A DNA stretch of 64,000 nucleotides from Amylostereum areolatum (taxonomy: Eukaryota > Basidiomycota > Agaricomycetes > Russulales > Stereaceae). This document shows, one piece after another, positions 1 to 10,335 of this stretch (position 1 is its first letter; the number at the start of each line of letters is the position of its first letter). The notes under the pieces are model-generated. The model was given only the letters and a program-made list of their open reading frames with translations. It ran no database searches and was not told the DNA's origin. Where the stretch lies: the NCBI GenBank assembly GCA_012932865.1, contig SAXG01000054.1, positions 124,001 to 188,000 on the forward strand, given 5' to 3'. The position numbers and the translations under genes are program-made.

Positions 1-1592
1 GTGCGGTGGCTTTCGACTGCAAGGAACTCTGGACGTGCGAAGCACTGTGTCATGGACTCGAGTGGACCAAGCGCGCCCTGGAACTGTCCAAATCGGCCCC
101 TCTGTCTATTGCCATATTTCCTGTCCATATAAACCCAGAACTATTCCTGAAGCGGTCCATCGAAAAAGAAGCACTTCTCCTGGGAGAGCTTCATCGCATC
201 GAATGGCTCCTGGTCGACATACACGAAGCCGACGATTCGGAGAGAGAGACCATCACCACCCTCCTCAACGTGGGAATGGCCTTGCAGATGAGGACCCTCA
301 CGCTCGATATCGGCAAGGAGGTTTTCAGCGAAAACATTTCCCCTGACATTTTCGCCGGAAACACCCCTCCCCATCTAGAATGCCTGTGGATAACCTGTGC
401 GATTATCCCTCCCAACTTCCATATCTTCCGTTCTCCCCTGACATTCCTTCGACTTGAGGGCTGCCAAGTCTGGCAAACCATAGACCAATTCCTCGATACA
501 CTCTCGAGTATCCCGACGCTTGAGACCTTCATCTACAGCCTCGTGGACTTCTACGACGAAGCTAAGGTCACTCTCGGAGGCCATCCTGCAGGACGCGCAC
601 CGCATTCTGTCGCAATGCCAAACCTGCTATTTTTCCAGATCACCGAAGACATCACGGCGATTGGAATCATGATGCGTTTTCTTTGTTTCCGTCCGGACGT
701 GTTCGTGAATATCCATGGCGTTGGTGGGGAGGAGCATCTCTACGGCCAGAATCCCACCATTGAAGAATCTGATTTCGAGGAATGCTTCACGCCCTGGCTG
801 CTAGATTCTCTCCCTGATGACTGCGGCTTCAACCGTGTTTCAATCTACATGAGTGCGACTCGCTTGTCACTGACGGCCTCAAACCCGGGCTCCGAGTCCC
901 TCAAACTATCAAGATATGGGAGGCCCCCTCCGTGCTTCAAGTTTCAGATATCTGAACCGCAGATGAACGAGGACTCCCAATCCTTCGCTATGCTCCACGT
1001 CTTCCTGTCTCTTCCCGCTGTGTTCCAGGGCCCGAAGCACGTCATCATGCAGAGCTCGTGTTTCACGCCAGAAAATGGCTATCGCATGCTCGCGCCCATA
1101 CTTTTCTCGCCTCTCGAAACGCTCCAAGTCGGAAACGACGCGGCGTGTGGATACGTCGAAGCGCTGTCTGAAGCGCTGTCGGGTGACCTCCTCCCGCGTA
1201 CTGCCCTCACGTTCAAGCACGTAAACCTCAGAGCCACCTGGCATAGCTCAAGCGGAGATTGGCCCGCAACAGTCCTCATTCGCCAGTCACTCGGCCGCTT
1301 GAGCGACATGGGATATACGACTCCTCGCGTGGTCTTCAAGGAGTGCGCCATCACCGCCGAAGCGGTTAGCGTACTCAAGCACATCATGCCCTTTACGCAA
1401 GTGGACGTTGACGACAATCTCATACTCGATGAAACGGAGCTACAGCGGAGAAGAGACGAGGCAAATCCTTCGGACGATGAGGCATCAGAATATGAGTACT
1501 TTGACGATGAGAACGAGGAAGAGGACGAGGAAGAGGAAGAGGAGGAGGAAGAGCAGGAGGAGGAGGAGGAGGAGGATGTTATTCAAAAGTAG
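1..1592 (+). CDS. F-box/LRR-type protein, 5'-partial (copy 1)
   Basis: The window opens inside this gene; codons run in the frame of position 3, so the N-terminal F-box lies outside. The visible ~528 residues align along their length with the complete F-box protein at 36665-38353 (shared ELWTCEALCHG, then LLGELHRIE versus LLGQLHRIE, and TPRVVFKECAITAEAV versus TPRVVLKECRITAEEV). Such proteins usually act as substrate receptors of SCF ubiquitin ligases, with the leucine-rich part binding a target; the target is unknown. Unlike its paralogue it ends in a tail of about 30 almost purely acidic residues encoded by a GAG/GAA repeat. No frameshift is seen. It converges on the family X gene, with 92 bp between the stop codons. 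It is the left member of the inverted duplication. Confidence 0.75.
   Translation, partial: AVAFDCKELWTCEALCHGLEWTKRALELSKSAPLSIAIFPVHINPELFLKRSIEKEALLLGELHRIEWLLVDIHEADDSERETITTLLNVGMALQMRTLTLDIGKEVFSENISPDIFAGNTPPHLECLWITCAIIPPNFHIFRSPLTFLRLEGCQVWQTIDQFLDTLSSIPTLETFIYSLVDFYDEAKVTLGGHPAGRAPHSVAMPNLLFFQITEDITAIGIMMRFLCFRPDVFVNIHGVGGEEHLYGQNPTIEESDFEECFTPWLLDSLPDDCGFNRVSIYMSATRLSLTASNPGSESLKLSRYGRPPPCFKFQISEPQMNEDSQSFAMLHVFLSLPAVFQGPKHVIMQSSCFTPENGYRMLAPILFSPLETLQVGNDAACGYVEALSEALSGDLLPRTALTFKHVNLRATWHSSSGDWPATVLIRQSLGRLSDMGYTTPRVVFKECAITAEAVSVLKHIMPFTQVDVDDNLILDETELQRRRDEANPSDDEASEYEYFDDENEEEDEEEEEEEEEQEEEEEEDVIQK
1516..1577 (+). repeat. GAG/GAA trinucleotide repeat (poly-Glu tail)
   Basis: An impure GAG/GAA microsatellite in frame with the F-box gene encodes an acidic C-terminal tail. 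The paralogue at 36665-38353 lacks it, so the repeat grew or was lost after duplication. Confidence 0.8.
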
Positions 1593-1684
1593 GGTTGTCT
1601 CGTGGATTACGGGATATAAATACATCGAACCGATGCTGTAAACGATCCTGCAAAGTTCGAGTTTGACTTTCAGTGAAGACACCT

Positions 1685-3090
1685 TCACCCTGCAACGAAC
1701 CGCTTTCGCACGTCCTCGCTCAAGCAGCTCGCTGCGCTCACACGGCTATACACCTCCAAGACGCCTTCCCGACACACAAGACTCAGCCTCTCCTTCTCCC
1801 CGTGGTCCCTCGCCAACTTCTGTATCTTCCTCAACGTCCCCGCGAGCTTCAAAAAATTCGCCGCGACAGTACGCTTGCGCCCTTCCATTTCCTCCCCACC
1901 AATATCGTACTTTCTCACCTCCGAGAACGTCCCGCGATTGTGCAGGCCAATGTAAAGGTGGGGTGTCGAGGAGAGGTATAGCTGGGGAATGACTTCGTCC
2001 CAATGGAAGTCATGAAACCAGCGTTCGTTGCGCGTGGTGAGCTCGACCAGGGCGGCTTGGGGCACCTCCTGACCGGCGAGGATGATGTTGAGAGGGGGGG
2101 AGGTATAGCCCTTGATTTCGATCGGGGCCGTGCCAGTGGATTCCTGCGTAGCGGACGATCCACCCAGGCTCATACCAGATAACAGGTCTGAAATGTCTCC
2201 AGAGGATGACGAATCTAACGGGATTTCCCGTAGTTTGAAGGCAAGCATCAACTTCGAAGCTCAGCACCATTTGGAGGTCAGAAAAATCCTGATAACACAA
2301 AAGGGTCGATGTCAAGCTTGCAAGGAAGTAAAAATGGCAGTGAGGTCTCACATATTTTATGATGCGATGATGACCAGTGCTTGCGCTGCACCCTTTGTAC
2401 GCGTTCGTCGTTTCGTTCTCGAAGTTCACCCCATATCCCGTGCCCTCGGCAGACTCCATATGCCGCGTTTCCCATCGATTGAAGAGCACAGTTTTTTCAC
2501 CGACGAGTTCCAAGTCAATCCGGAATTCGCGGTGCGCACTGCCACCTATCCATCGCATGAGCTTCCTCAGCGAGCTGCGGTCGGCGATGATGTCGATCGA
2601 GGCCCAATCGACGGCCTTTTGAAGAGTGTCAACGGCGGCAAAAAGAGGGCCAAGGGGAGAGGCTGGCGATCGATATCCATTCTGGTGGATGGTTTGGAAA
2701 CCAGAGTCAGGGGAGAGGGTGAACGGAGGAGAGCGATCGTTCCAAACGGGCGGTGACCCTAACACGTTTTCTCTGATGTCAGAGAGAGGATGGGAAGAGA
2801 TATCACAACAACGTACCAGGGACGATGATGGTCGGTTCTTTGGCACCGGTCCAGTTATACGACCCTATGTACTCTATGTCCTTAATCGCCATCTCTGTCG
2901 AAAAGAGTAGCGTGGACTTCGATATAGATTCCGGAGGCGTCGTGATATGGATACCCTCCATGATATCACGTTCTGGGGGAAGATCGTTAATATTGGACGG
3001 GGGAGAGGTACGCCAGTCGCCAGGAAAACCGCCACGGTAGCCACGTCCCGAAGCCCCATGTCGTCCGCGAGAGGTGCGACCACGGGACAT
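1685..3090 (-). CDS. Family X conserved fungal protein, left copy (apparent frameshift)
   Basis: Three exons: 3090-2817, 2758-2352 and 2288-1685, with GT-AG introns of 58 and 63 nt. Exon 1 gives a Gly/Arg/Ser-rich N-terminus, then DLPPERDIMEGI and EYIGSYNWTGAKEPTIIVPG. Exon 2 has SPPVWNDRSPPFTLSPDSG. Exon 3 ends near VYSRVSAASCLSEDVRKRF. I recall fungal proteins with this SYNW...TIIVPG...PPVW layout being labelled 'geranylgeranyl pyrophosphate synthetase', but no DDxxD motif is visible and I do not endorse that function. Exon 3 is one base too long (604 nt, where 603 would keep frame): the frame changes between SFEVDACL and SSSSGDISDLL near 2215-2250. The intact paralogue at 35138-36561 reads through this point. 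Either the copy is decaying or there is a sequence error. Confidence 0.65.
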
Positions 3091-3564
3091 GATGGATTAA
3101 TGCACAAACGATTTCACTTCTCGTGCCGGTCTTTATATCCACCGTCGTCCTAGGATTCAGCGCGTATCTGAGGATCACAAGGACGTTGGCGTCTTTGGGA
3201 TAGTACTGCGCAGCCTTTCGAAGAGCTTCTGTGCGGGATCTTGGGTGGTTTATCAGCCTGCAGGCGATCTCGTTGCTCGAAAAGGTGGTGTTCGTCGGGG
3301 CATGTGGACACCGCGCACCAGGAATAGAGTTCGGTCGCTGATAGCTTTAATCCTGGGCATCCCAGGTTATTATATGACCACAATCTAACGACTGCGGTGA
3401 CTGTGTAAGGGTAACACCATAGGATTTGTGTGGACGTCACAGGAAGGAGCGATGAATAGAACAGTGCGAAGCTCGATGACGACATGCCGGACTGTAACCT
3501 GCGACACAAGCGACACTCAGCTCCCCAACTCTCTCGTCGCTACTCACATTGAGAAAGGATTCAC
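3091..3564. other. Intergenic, trpD copy 1 to family X (duplicated)
   Basis: No gene is supported. The stretch matches the reverse complement of 34696-35137 in patches, for example around CGCCTGCAGGCTGATAA and ATCCTAGGACGACGGT, and probably holds the family X promoter and the trpD 3' end. Frames are not conserved between the two copies, which argues against a coding exon. Confidence 0.5.
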
Positions 3565-4726
3565 CTAAATATCCACGCTCTCCGAAATCCTCCTTCCCTC
3601 CTCCTTGAACTTCACCAGTGCACTCCATGCACTTCCTGAAACGATGGCCTCCCGCGCAACCCGCACGCCGTCCACAAAATCTTCAGCCAAACCTGCTACA
3701 ACGAGCAATGCCGACGCGTTCAGGAGTACAAAGTCGAGCACAGGAAGGAGGTGCCCCGGAATCGTCTCTCCCGACGCCAGGAGGTGCTTGAAGGTTTCCG
3801 CGTTCTGAGCCGGGGTCCCACTCGCCGCGTCGGCCAAGGGATGCGTCGGCAGACCGAACATCGACGGGTGCAGCGTGCGCTCCGTGATCGACCCCTCCTT
3901 GAGCTCCCACGCATGCGTATCGCCCGCACAGCTGATCTCGTCCAGGCCCTCCGCCCCGCAGACGACCAAGGCGCGCACGACGCCAGCTTCACGCAGCGAT
4001 TTGGCGAACGTCATCCCGAGCTCGCGCTCCGCGACACCGAGGACCATGCCGCGCGGGTTGGCAGGGTTGATGAGCGGGCCGAGGACGTTGAACATGGTGC
4101 GGAAGGGGAGCGACTTGCGGAGGGGCGCGATGAGGGCCAGGGAGGGGTGGTAGTGCGGGGCGAGGATGAACGTGAACGGGAGTTTGGGGATTGGCACGGC
4201 GGTGTCGGCTGAGGGCGGTGTGAAAAGGCAACCTAGAGCTTGAAGGAGGTCTGCGGAGCCGGAGGCGGATGTAGACGCAGCGCTTCCGTGCTGTGTGGTA
4301 CGAATACCATCGTCTTCGTCAATAAACGGTGTATTCGCACACGTAGGGAACGCGACACACCTTGATCACCCGCGCCCCTGCCCCCGCTGCAACGACCGCG
4401 GCCGTCGTGCTCACATTGAACGTATTGTGACCGTCTCCGCCTGTGCCCACGATATCCACCACAAAGTCCGTGTCCCAGCCTTCGACGTCCGCCTTGAGTG
4501 CACGGACACGCAAGACTCCTGCGGCCACGGCGAGGATCTCGGGGCGGCGCTCGACGCGGAAGAGGTGCAGAGCTGTCAAGAACGCGCCAATTTGGGCGGG
4601 GAGTACGGCATTGGGGGTGAAGATGTGCTCGAGCGCGAGTCGGGCGTCCGCCGGGGTGAAGTACTCGGGGGTGTTGACGAGTTTGTGGAGGAGCGGTTTG
4701 AACGAGTTGCAGTCAAAGTTGGCCAT
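3565..4726 (-). CDS. TRP4: Anthranilate phosphoribosyltransferase, copy 1
   Basis: Joins anthranilate to PRPP to make phosphoribosyl-anthranilate, the second step of tryptophan synthesis, in the cytosol. Two exons, 4726-4361 and 4290-3565, with a 70-nt GT-AG intron; 363 residues, close to the family length. Visible motifs: DIVGTGGDGHNTFNVST (the glycine-rich PRPP loop, residues ~91-107), IKHGS...SGSADLLQALG across the splice, RTMFNVLGPLINPANP, and VCGAEGLDEIS, whose Asp-Glu pair binds the second metal in this family. The residue before that glycine is Cys where many homologues have His. Both exons are clean. It differs from copy 2 (33534-34695) at only a few residues, for example C versus Y at position 6 and the last four residues. 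The start is chosen because the first in-frame ATG matches in both copies. Confidence 0.93.
4291..4360 (-). other. Intron of trpD copy 1
   Basis: 70-nt intron with GTGTGT donor and CACAG acceptor. Splicing joins the IK codons to HGS, restoring the conserved KHG motif. The same length and ends are found in copy 2 at 33900-33969. Confidence 0.85.
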
Positions 4727-7545
4727 GGTTATCGTGGAAGAGAGGAGTGTTTCGAGTGATGGTCAAGGTCACGGGCGTTGTAGCGGGTGTAGAGTAGATA
4801 GACATGGCAGGTCGAGTCAAGATTATGTAGGCCGAGCGGCAAGTATTGCAAAACACCATCTGACGATAAGATTAGATCAGTTGCCATCTTCAACGCATCG
4901 CCTTCATGTCGACGTTGCACGCAGACTGAAACACTTACAATGTTGCTCATTATACGTGGTATTGATCAGAAACGTTTCGTATACGCTTCAATTGCGAAGA
5001 GAGCAACGAGTTCCTACGTATCCAATGCCGTGCGAGATGTGCCAGGAGATTGCCAGGATATGCCGAGCGTGCCGATAAGGCACGAGGTCAATAGCCTCTG
5101 ATCCTAACACAACCAAACACGCGTGTTTGCACCCCGCCAGCCTAAGTTGAAGTGACCAACAAGCGACGACCCTTCTCCCTTTCACGACGCTTCATGATCA
5201 TACTACTTATACACACAATCCAGTGTCTCTACTTTGAAGCTCATTTAAACAACATTCGGAGGCTCTTTAGCGGACACCGTTCGGTAAGCGTACTCAAGGC
5301 GTACTGACCTGAAGCGCTAACTGAATCGAATTTTTACCTTCCCCTGGATTGTCTTTTGACGCCCCTTGGACATCGCCCTATTCAATCTGCACCAGTCATC
5401 GTCGGCGATGTCCCATTACCTTGTCGCCGTTGACAGCAGCGCGATGACGCCATGTTCGTAGAATTCCCGAGTCTACTCACGGACCATTCTCACGCATATT
5501 GATCCGCAGGAACAAGCTGAAGGACGAGGGAGAGGCTTCCTTCGCCCCAAAATGTTAATGGACTGAAGGAGCCGGGCCCGCAGTCATGACGTACGCCCGC
5601 CGAACTGACCTAAAAGGTCCACTGTGCCTTCAAGTTCTCCTCGCCGTGCCGAACTGCTAACCTTCATGTACGATTAGCGGATCACTGGTCAGCCGGGAGT
5701 CACTAACGCCGCTTTCAAGGGCACAGAATCTGGCGGCCAGTTTCCTGGTCATCGCCTCCAAGTCCAAGGTATACTTTTGGAGATTACGGTGACACGGCAA
5801 CTTCCTTTGGCGGTCGCCTTTTCTTTTGCATTATTGGCTTACCCTTCGAACAGTAGTCATCCGATTCGCCGATTCGCCTCCTTTTCCCCTGGTCTGTATC
5901 CGAATTCTGACCCGTCGCCGGACTCAGCAACGAAACGCGCTGCGGATACGTGGGATTTGGTAGGTCCAGAGCGCGGTAATCTGGATTCCGATGGCATGCA
6001 CCGTAATGACGTCCCAAGCAATCTCGAGCGTACAGCAAATCAACAGATATACGACGGCGCAGGTTTGTACAATGTACATGTAGCCACGATGTCACGGTGC
6101 TGGACGTGTACGTGCTCATTTGAACGTGCGCATCAGCCCTTGGCAGCTTCAAATTTCGACCCAAACACTTCGTTCCTTGATAAGTAACAAGCACCTGAAC
6201 GTCCTTGAACATCCCCTTCAGTCCGACCCCGGGTTTCGCGAACATCACAAACCGGGAATAAAAGATGTGCTTCTATGTAACGCTTCGCTCAGCCTTGCCC
6301 ACGACGAACGGATCAAGAGGTACGACAGACGCGACAGCACGGCGAGCTGAAACGGTGCATATAGACATGACATGAATACGTTGATCTTCGGCGGCTCGAT
6401 AAGTAAAGAGGCACTTTTGCAGGGAGAGCAGCGAGGCACTTTTGCAGGGTTAGCGGGGAACTTTGATATGGGGAAAGTTGATGTCTTGAGACTCGCGAAT
6501 TGACGATACGGTCCTTTCTTTGGCCACGGACCACCGCGGAGCCGACAAGTGTCGATCCGACGGTGACAGTCGAACGTATATCTGCCCCAAATCTGCCCGT
6601 GTCCCGCTCATCATCGTGCACGCGGACGTCGTTGGAAAGCCTGAGTCTGGTGGACACCATTATGCAACTCTCTTACTACCTGAACGTTCCCAGCCTCGGT
6701 ATGAATTTTCCGCAGTGGGGACTCCGATCGACTGTTCGAGTCTTGAAGCTTGAAGAAGTCTGCAAAAGCACAGCAGGTCCATAATCCACTGATTGAGTCG
6801 AAGGAAAATTGGAACGCGTCGCGCGATAGGCGGGTTATTGATTACCTAATATCGAGGGACAAGGGGTCCGCAGGCCTCCGAGTCGTCAGGTCGACGTGTT
6901 GACTCTCTCTCGTGCCTTCCTGAGTATCTGGAAAACCTTACAGGTTAGTTGATAGTTCTCCGTCGAGGTCTCCCGGATTTGACGCAAGCTAAAACCCGAG
7001 TCGTCTTTCCCCTTAGGTGGCGATCAAATCTTCGCTATGATAGGCATTTCAAAGTGTAGCGCTGGCTACGTTACGACTCTCCATTTCCTCCCTCCATCCT
7101 CAAGCTGAAGCACGAAGATACGCCCCAAGCATCGTGGTCTTTCTGAAAAGAGGAGCTGGGCGGGAATTTTTGCCTATTCTGCACTCATGCAGTCGTGCAG
7201 TCGTGCATACCTGCAATGTCACATCCGACAGTCTCGACTGAAGCTCGGACATATCATTTCCGATATATCTTCGTCCCTGGTGCCCCACAAGCGTGAGAAC
7301 GAAGCGACGCTCGGATCGACAGGACACGTCCCTGGTCCCACGGGATGGTGAGCAAATTGGGCGCAGATTTCGTGGCTAAGTCCACTAACGATTAATCTTT
7401 GGCCTGTCAAGAATCACGGCTTTCAACTCACAGAAGGCCGTCGACGTATAAAAGGTACGGGTTCCCGACGATTCATCTCCAGCAGCCCAGTGTTCTCTCT
7501 GAGCTCTACCCACCGGTCCCTTCTCGAGTTCCTTCTTCGCCAGTA
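4727..7545. other. Intergenic, trpD copy 1 to laccase 1
   Basis: About 2.8 kb with no supported gene. 4743-5120 is the duplicated trpD upstream region (matches 33178-33533 in reverse). Near 6299-6320 is a block also present, reversed, near 31834-31860 (CCCACGACGAACGGATCAAG). 6430-7545 matches the upstream region of laccase 3 in patches (GGGACAAGGGGTCCGCAG; GCAGGGTTAGCGGGGA) and is laccase promoter. A 136-codon open frame at 5777-6187 has no recognisable content. Confidence 0.5.
7447..7453 (+). promoter_or_regulatory. TATA box of laccase 1
   Basis: TATAAAA 93 bp before the ATG, in a CGACGTATAAA context shared by all three laccase copies. Confidence 0.75.
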
Positions 7546-9680
7546 ATGCGTCTCTCCCAGTCCTTCACTGTCCTTCTCGTCTCTCTCGTGACCAAGGTCT
7601 ACGCCGCCACGGTGTCCCAAAACCTTGTCATCTCAAACGTGGACTTGGCCCCCGACGGCTTCTCTCGTTCGTAAGTTGTCTTTGTCTTTCAAGGTTAACC
7701 AGCCATGCTCATCCATTACTAGGACCGTCCTCGCCAACGGCGTCTTCCCCGGCCCTCTCATTTCCGGGAACACTGGCGACAGGTTCCAGCTCAATGTGAC
7801 GGACACGTTGACGGACTCCAGCATGCCGCTCGCCACCTCCATCGTAAGCTATCCGCGTTTTCGTACATTTGTTCTTCTGCTGACGCTGTAGCAGCATTGG
7901 CACGGATTCTTCCAGGCCTGGCACGAACGAGATGGACGGCGCGTCGTTCGTCAACCAGTGCCCCATCATCCCGGGCAGCTCGTTCCTTTACGACTTCACC
8001 TACCCCCGGTCAAAGTGGGACTTTCTGGTAGGCTAATTTTGCACATCACCGTCTGAAAGAATCGGCTCATCCCGCCCCAGGTATCACTCCCACCAGGCAG
8101 CCCAATACTGCGACGGTCTCCGTGGTCCGTTCGTTGTGTACGACCCCAACGATCCCCACGCGTCCCTCTACGACGTCGACGATGGTCAGTCGGTCTCCAC
8201 CAGCAGCCATACCCTACTGACATGTCCTATGCAGCGACGACGGTCATCACGCTGTCCGATTGGTACCACTACCTGAGCCCCAACGCTCCGGCCGTCCCGA
8301 ACCCGAGCGCGACGCTCATCAACGGGCTGGGCCGCTACAGCGGCGGTCCATCCAGCGACCTCGCCGTCATCAGCGTCGAGGCCGGCAAGCGGTACATACT
8401 CCGCATTTCTCTTATCGTCCTGCCCGACTCATACTCTTCTCCAGCTACCGTTTCCGCCTGGTGTCGCTGGCATGCGACCCGAACTACGCGTTCTCGATCG
8501 ACGGGCACACGTTCACCATCATCGAGGTCGACAGCGTCAACTCGCAGCCGCTCGTGGTCGACTCCATCCAGATCTTTGCCGGCCAGCGTTACTCCTTCGT
8601 CGTGAGTCTCCCTTCCACGGTCGGCGTTGCTCGCGAGCTCACATTCGCTTTAGCTGTCTGCGGACCAAGCGGTGGACAACTACTGGGTGCGGGCGCTGCC
8701 CAACAACCCGGTTCAGTCGTCGTTCGACGGCGGCATGAACTCGGCCATCCTGCGGTACTCCGGCGCGGCCACGGCGGACCCCACGACCTCGATGTCCAGC
8801 ACGGCGCCCATGGTCGAGACCGACCTCCACGTGAGTCCCTCCTCGTCCTCCTGTGTCATTTCCTACCTGACCATAACGAATGACAGCCTCTGGAGGACTC
8901 GCCTGTGCCCGGCACGCACGCCGCGGGCGAGGCCGACATCAACCTGACCCTCAACATCGGATTCGTACGTGCACGTCATACTTGCGGGTTCATAAGGTCT
9001 AACCATTCCTTCCCGTGCAGAACGCTGGCGCCTTCTCCGTGAACGACGTCGGCTTCGCGGACCCGGCCGTTCCTGTCCTCCTCCAGATCCTCAGCGGCGC
9101 CACCGACGCCGCGTCGCTCATGCCCAACGGCAGCGTCTACACCCTCGAACGCAACAAGGTCGTCGAAGTGTCCATCCCCGGTGGTGCCGTCGGTGCCCCT
9201 CACCCGTAAGCAACCTCGTTCTTCGCCGTACCGCAGACCCAGCTGACCGTCTCCCGTGTCGCAGGTTCCATCTGCACGGACACAACTTCTGGGTGGTGCG
9301 TAGCGCGGGCAACTCGACGTACAACTGGGACAACCCGATCAAGCGCGACGTCGTCAGCACCGGCGCGACCGGCGACCTGGTCACCTTCCGCTTCACCACG
9401 GACAACCCCGGCCCTTGGTTCCTCCACTGCCACATCGACTGGCATCTCATCGCGTGAGTATTCCGACCCGTCTTCCTGGCCGGCCGTATCACTGACCTCG
9501 TATTCGACATGTAGTGGCCTTGCTGTGGTCTTCGCTGAGGCTCCTACTGAGGTCACCGAGTCGCCCACTCGTGCGTGCCTTGCTCCTATCCTACTCCTTC
9601 TCGTGCTAATGATATCATTTGTCTCCACAGAGGGCTGGCAAGATCTCTGTCCCGCATATAACACCTTTATTGGTGCTTAA
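7546..9680 (+). CDS. Laccase copy 1 (two apparent frameshifts)
   Basis: Secreted multicopper oxidase that oxidises phenols while reducing oxygen to water; in white-rot fungi it acts outside the cell on lignin-type substrates. Twelve exons: 7546-7670, 7723-7843, 7895-8027, 8081-8184, 8235-8391, 8445-8601, 8654-8830, 8887-8964, 9021-9205, 9265-9453, 9515-9570, 9631-9680. The leader [20 protein letters not shown] is a signal peptide. Copper ligand blocks HWHG, YHSH, HPFHLHGH and HCHIDWHL are encoded. Exon 3 is 133 nt instead of 131: an extra C near 7917 (CAGGCCTGG versus CAGGCTGG in laccase 3) and an extra base near 8001 break the frame before the second copper block. All other exons have the same lengths as laccase 3. 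As given, the gene cannot make full enzyme; residual sequencing error is a real alternative. Confidence 0.85.
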
Positions 9681-10335
9681 ACCCACGCTCCTTCGTGCAA
9701 ATTTCAATTGTAGAATACCTCGCAATCCAGTCTCTCGCTATCGCTCTCGTTCACACTTTCCTCTCTTACTTATCATTCATTTCTACCACTTACTGCATAC
9801 TGTCTCGTTCTCGCATTGTGGACATTTTCCCATCCTCGTCTCTGGTTTCGTCATGCCATGGCTTTCTGCTCTACGTTCTTTTGGTATCTCTCGGGGCTCT
9901 GCTTCGGGTGGGGTTTTATCTTCCTTTTTACTGCGTAGGGTTCTCTTTTTCGGGTGTCGTGTCGTCCGCGGTCCTCCTGGCTTATGTATTGCTCTTGTGG
10001 GTCTTTCTGCGTATAGAGTAGTGATTGTACGTACGCACTGTCTATACTTCGGTATGGATTATCAACATGAAATGTGTTGTTTTTGGATTCATCCCTCACC
10101 TTGAACCTTGCGATTCTTCCATCGACGGCGATTGTGAAATGCGACTTCGGTAAAGGCAATGGCCACGTATAGTTTCAATGCACACTCATAGGCCGCTCTC
10201 TAGCATCAGGACTCAGGATGAATGTATTGAATATTTTAATATCGTGTAGGAGACGAGGCCTGAGATAATGAGTGGTGCTAGTGATGGTGAAGTAGTGACA
10301 GACAAAGCAATATCTAACAAGAACGAAATGTATGC
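9681..10335. other. Intergenic, laccase 1 to tRNA ligase 3' end
   Basis: Pyrimidine-rich laccase 3' flank followed by nondescript DNA. Open frames here (for example 9695-10021, very rich in Leu/Ser/Phe) follow from the T/C-rich composition and are not supported as genes. Confidence 0.5.

Larger units (their letters stand above)
1..9680. repeat. Left arm of large inverted gene duplication
   Basis: Order F-box(+), family X(-), trpD(-), laccase(+). The mirror order occurs at 28100-38353. Homology is near-complete in genes and patchy between them (4743-5120, 6299-6320, laccase promoter). Confidence 0.85.

Noticed and set aside
9695..10104. Open frames after laccase 1
   Set aside because: They follow from T/C-rich 3' flank composition; no motif, and they overlap the expected 3' UTR.
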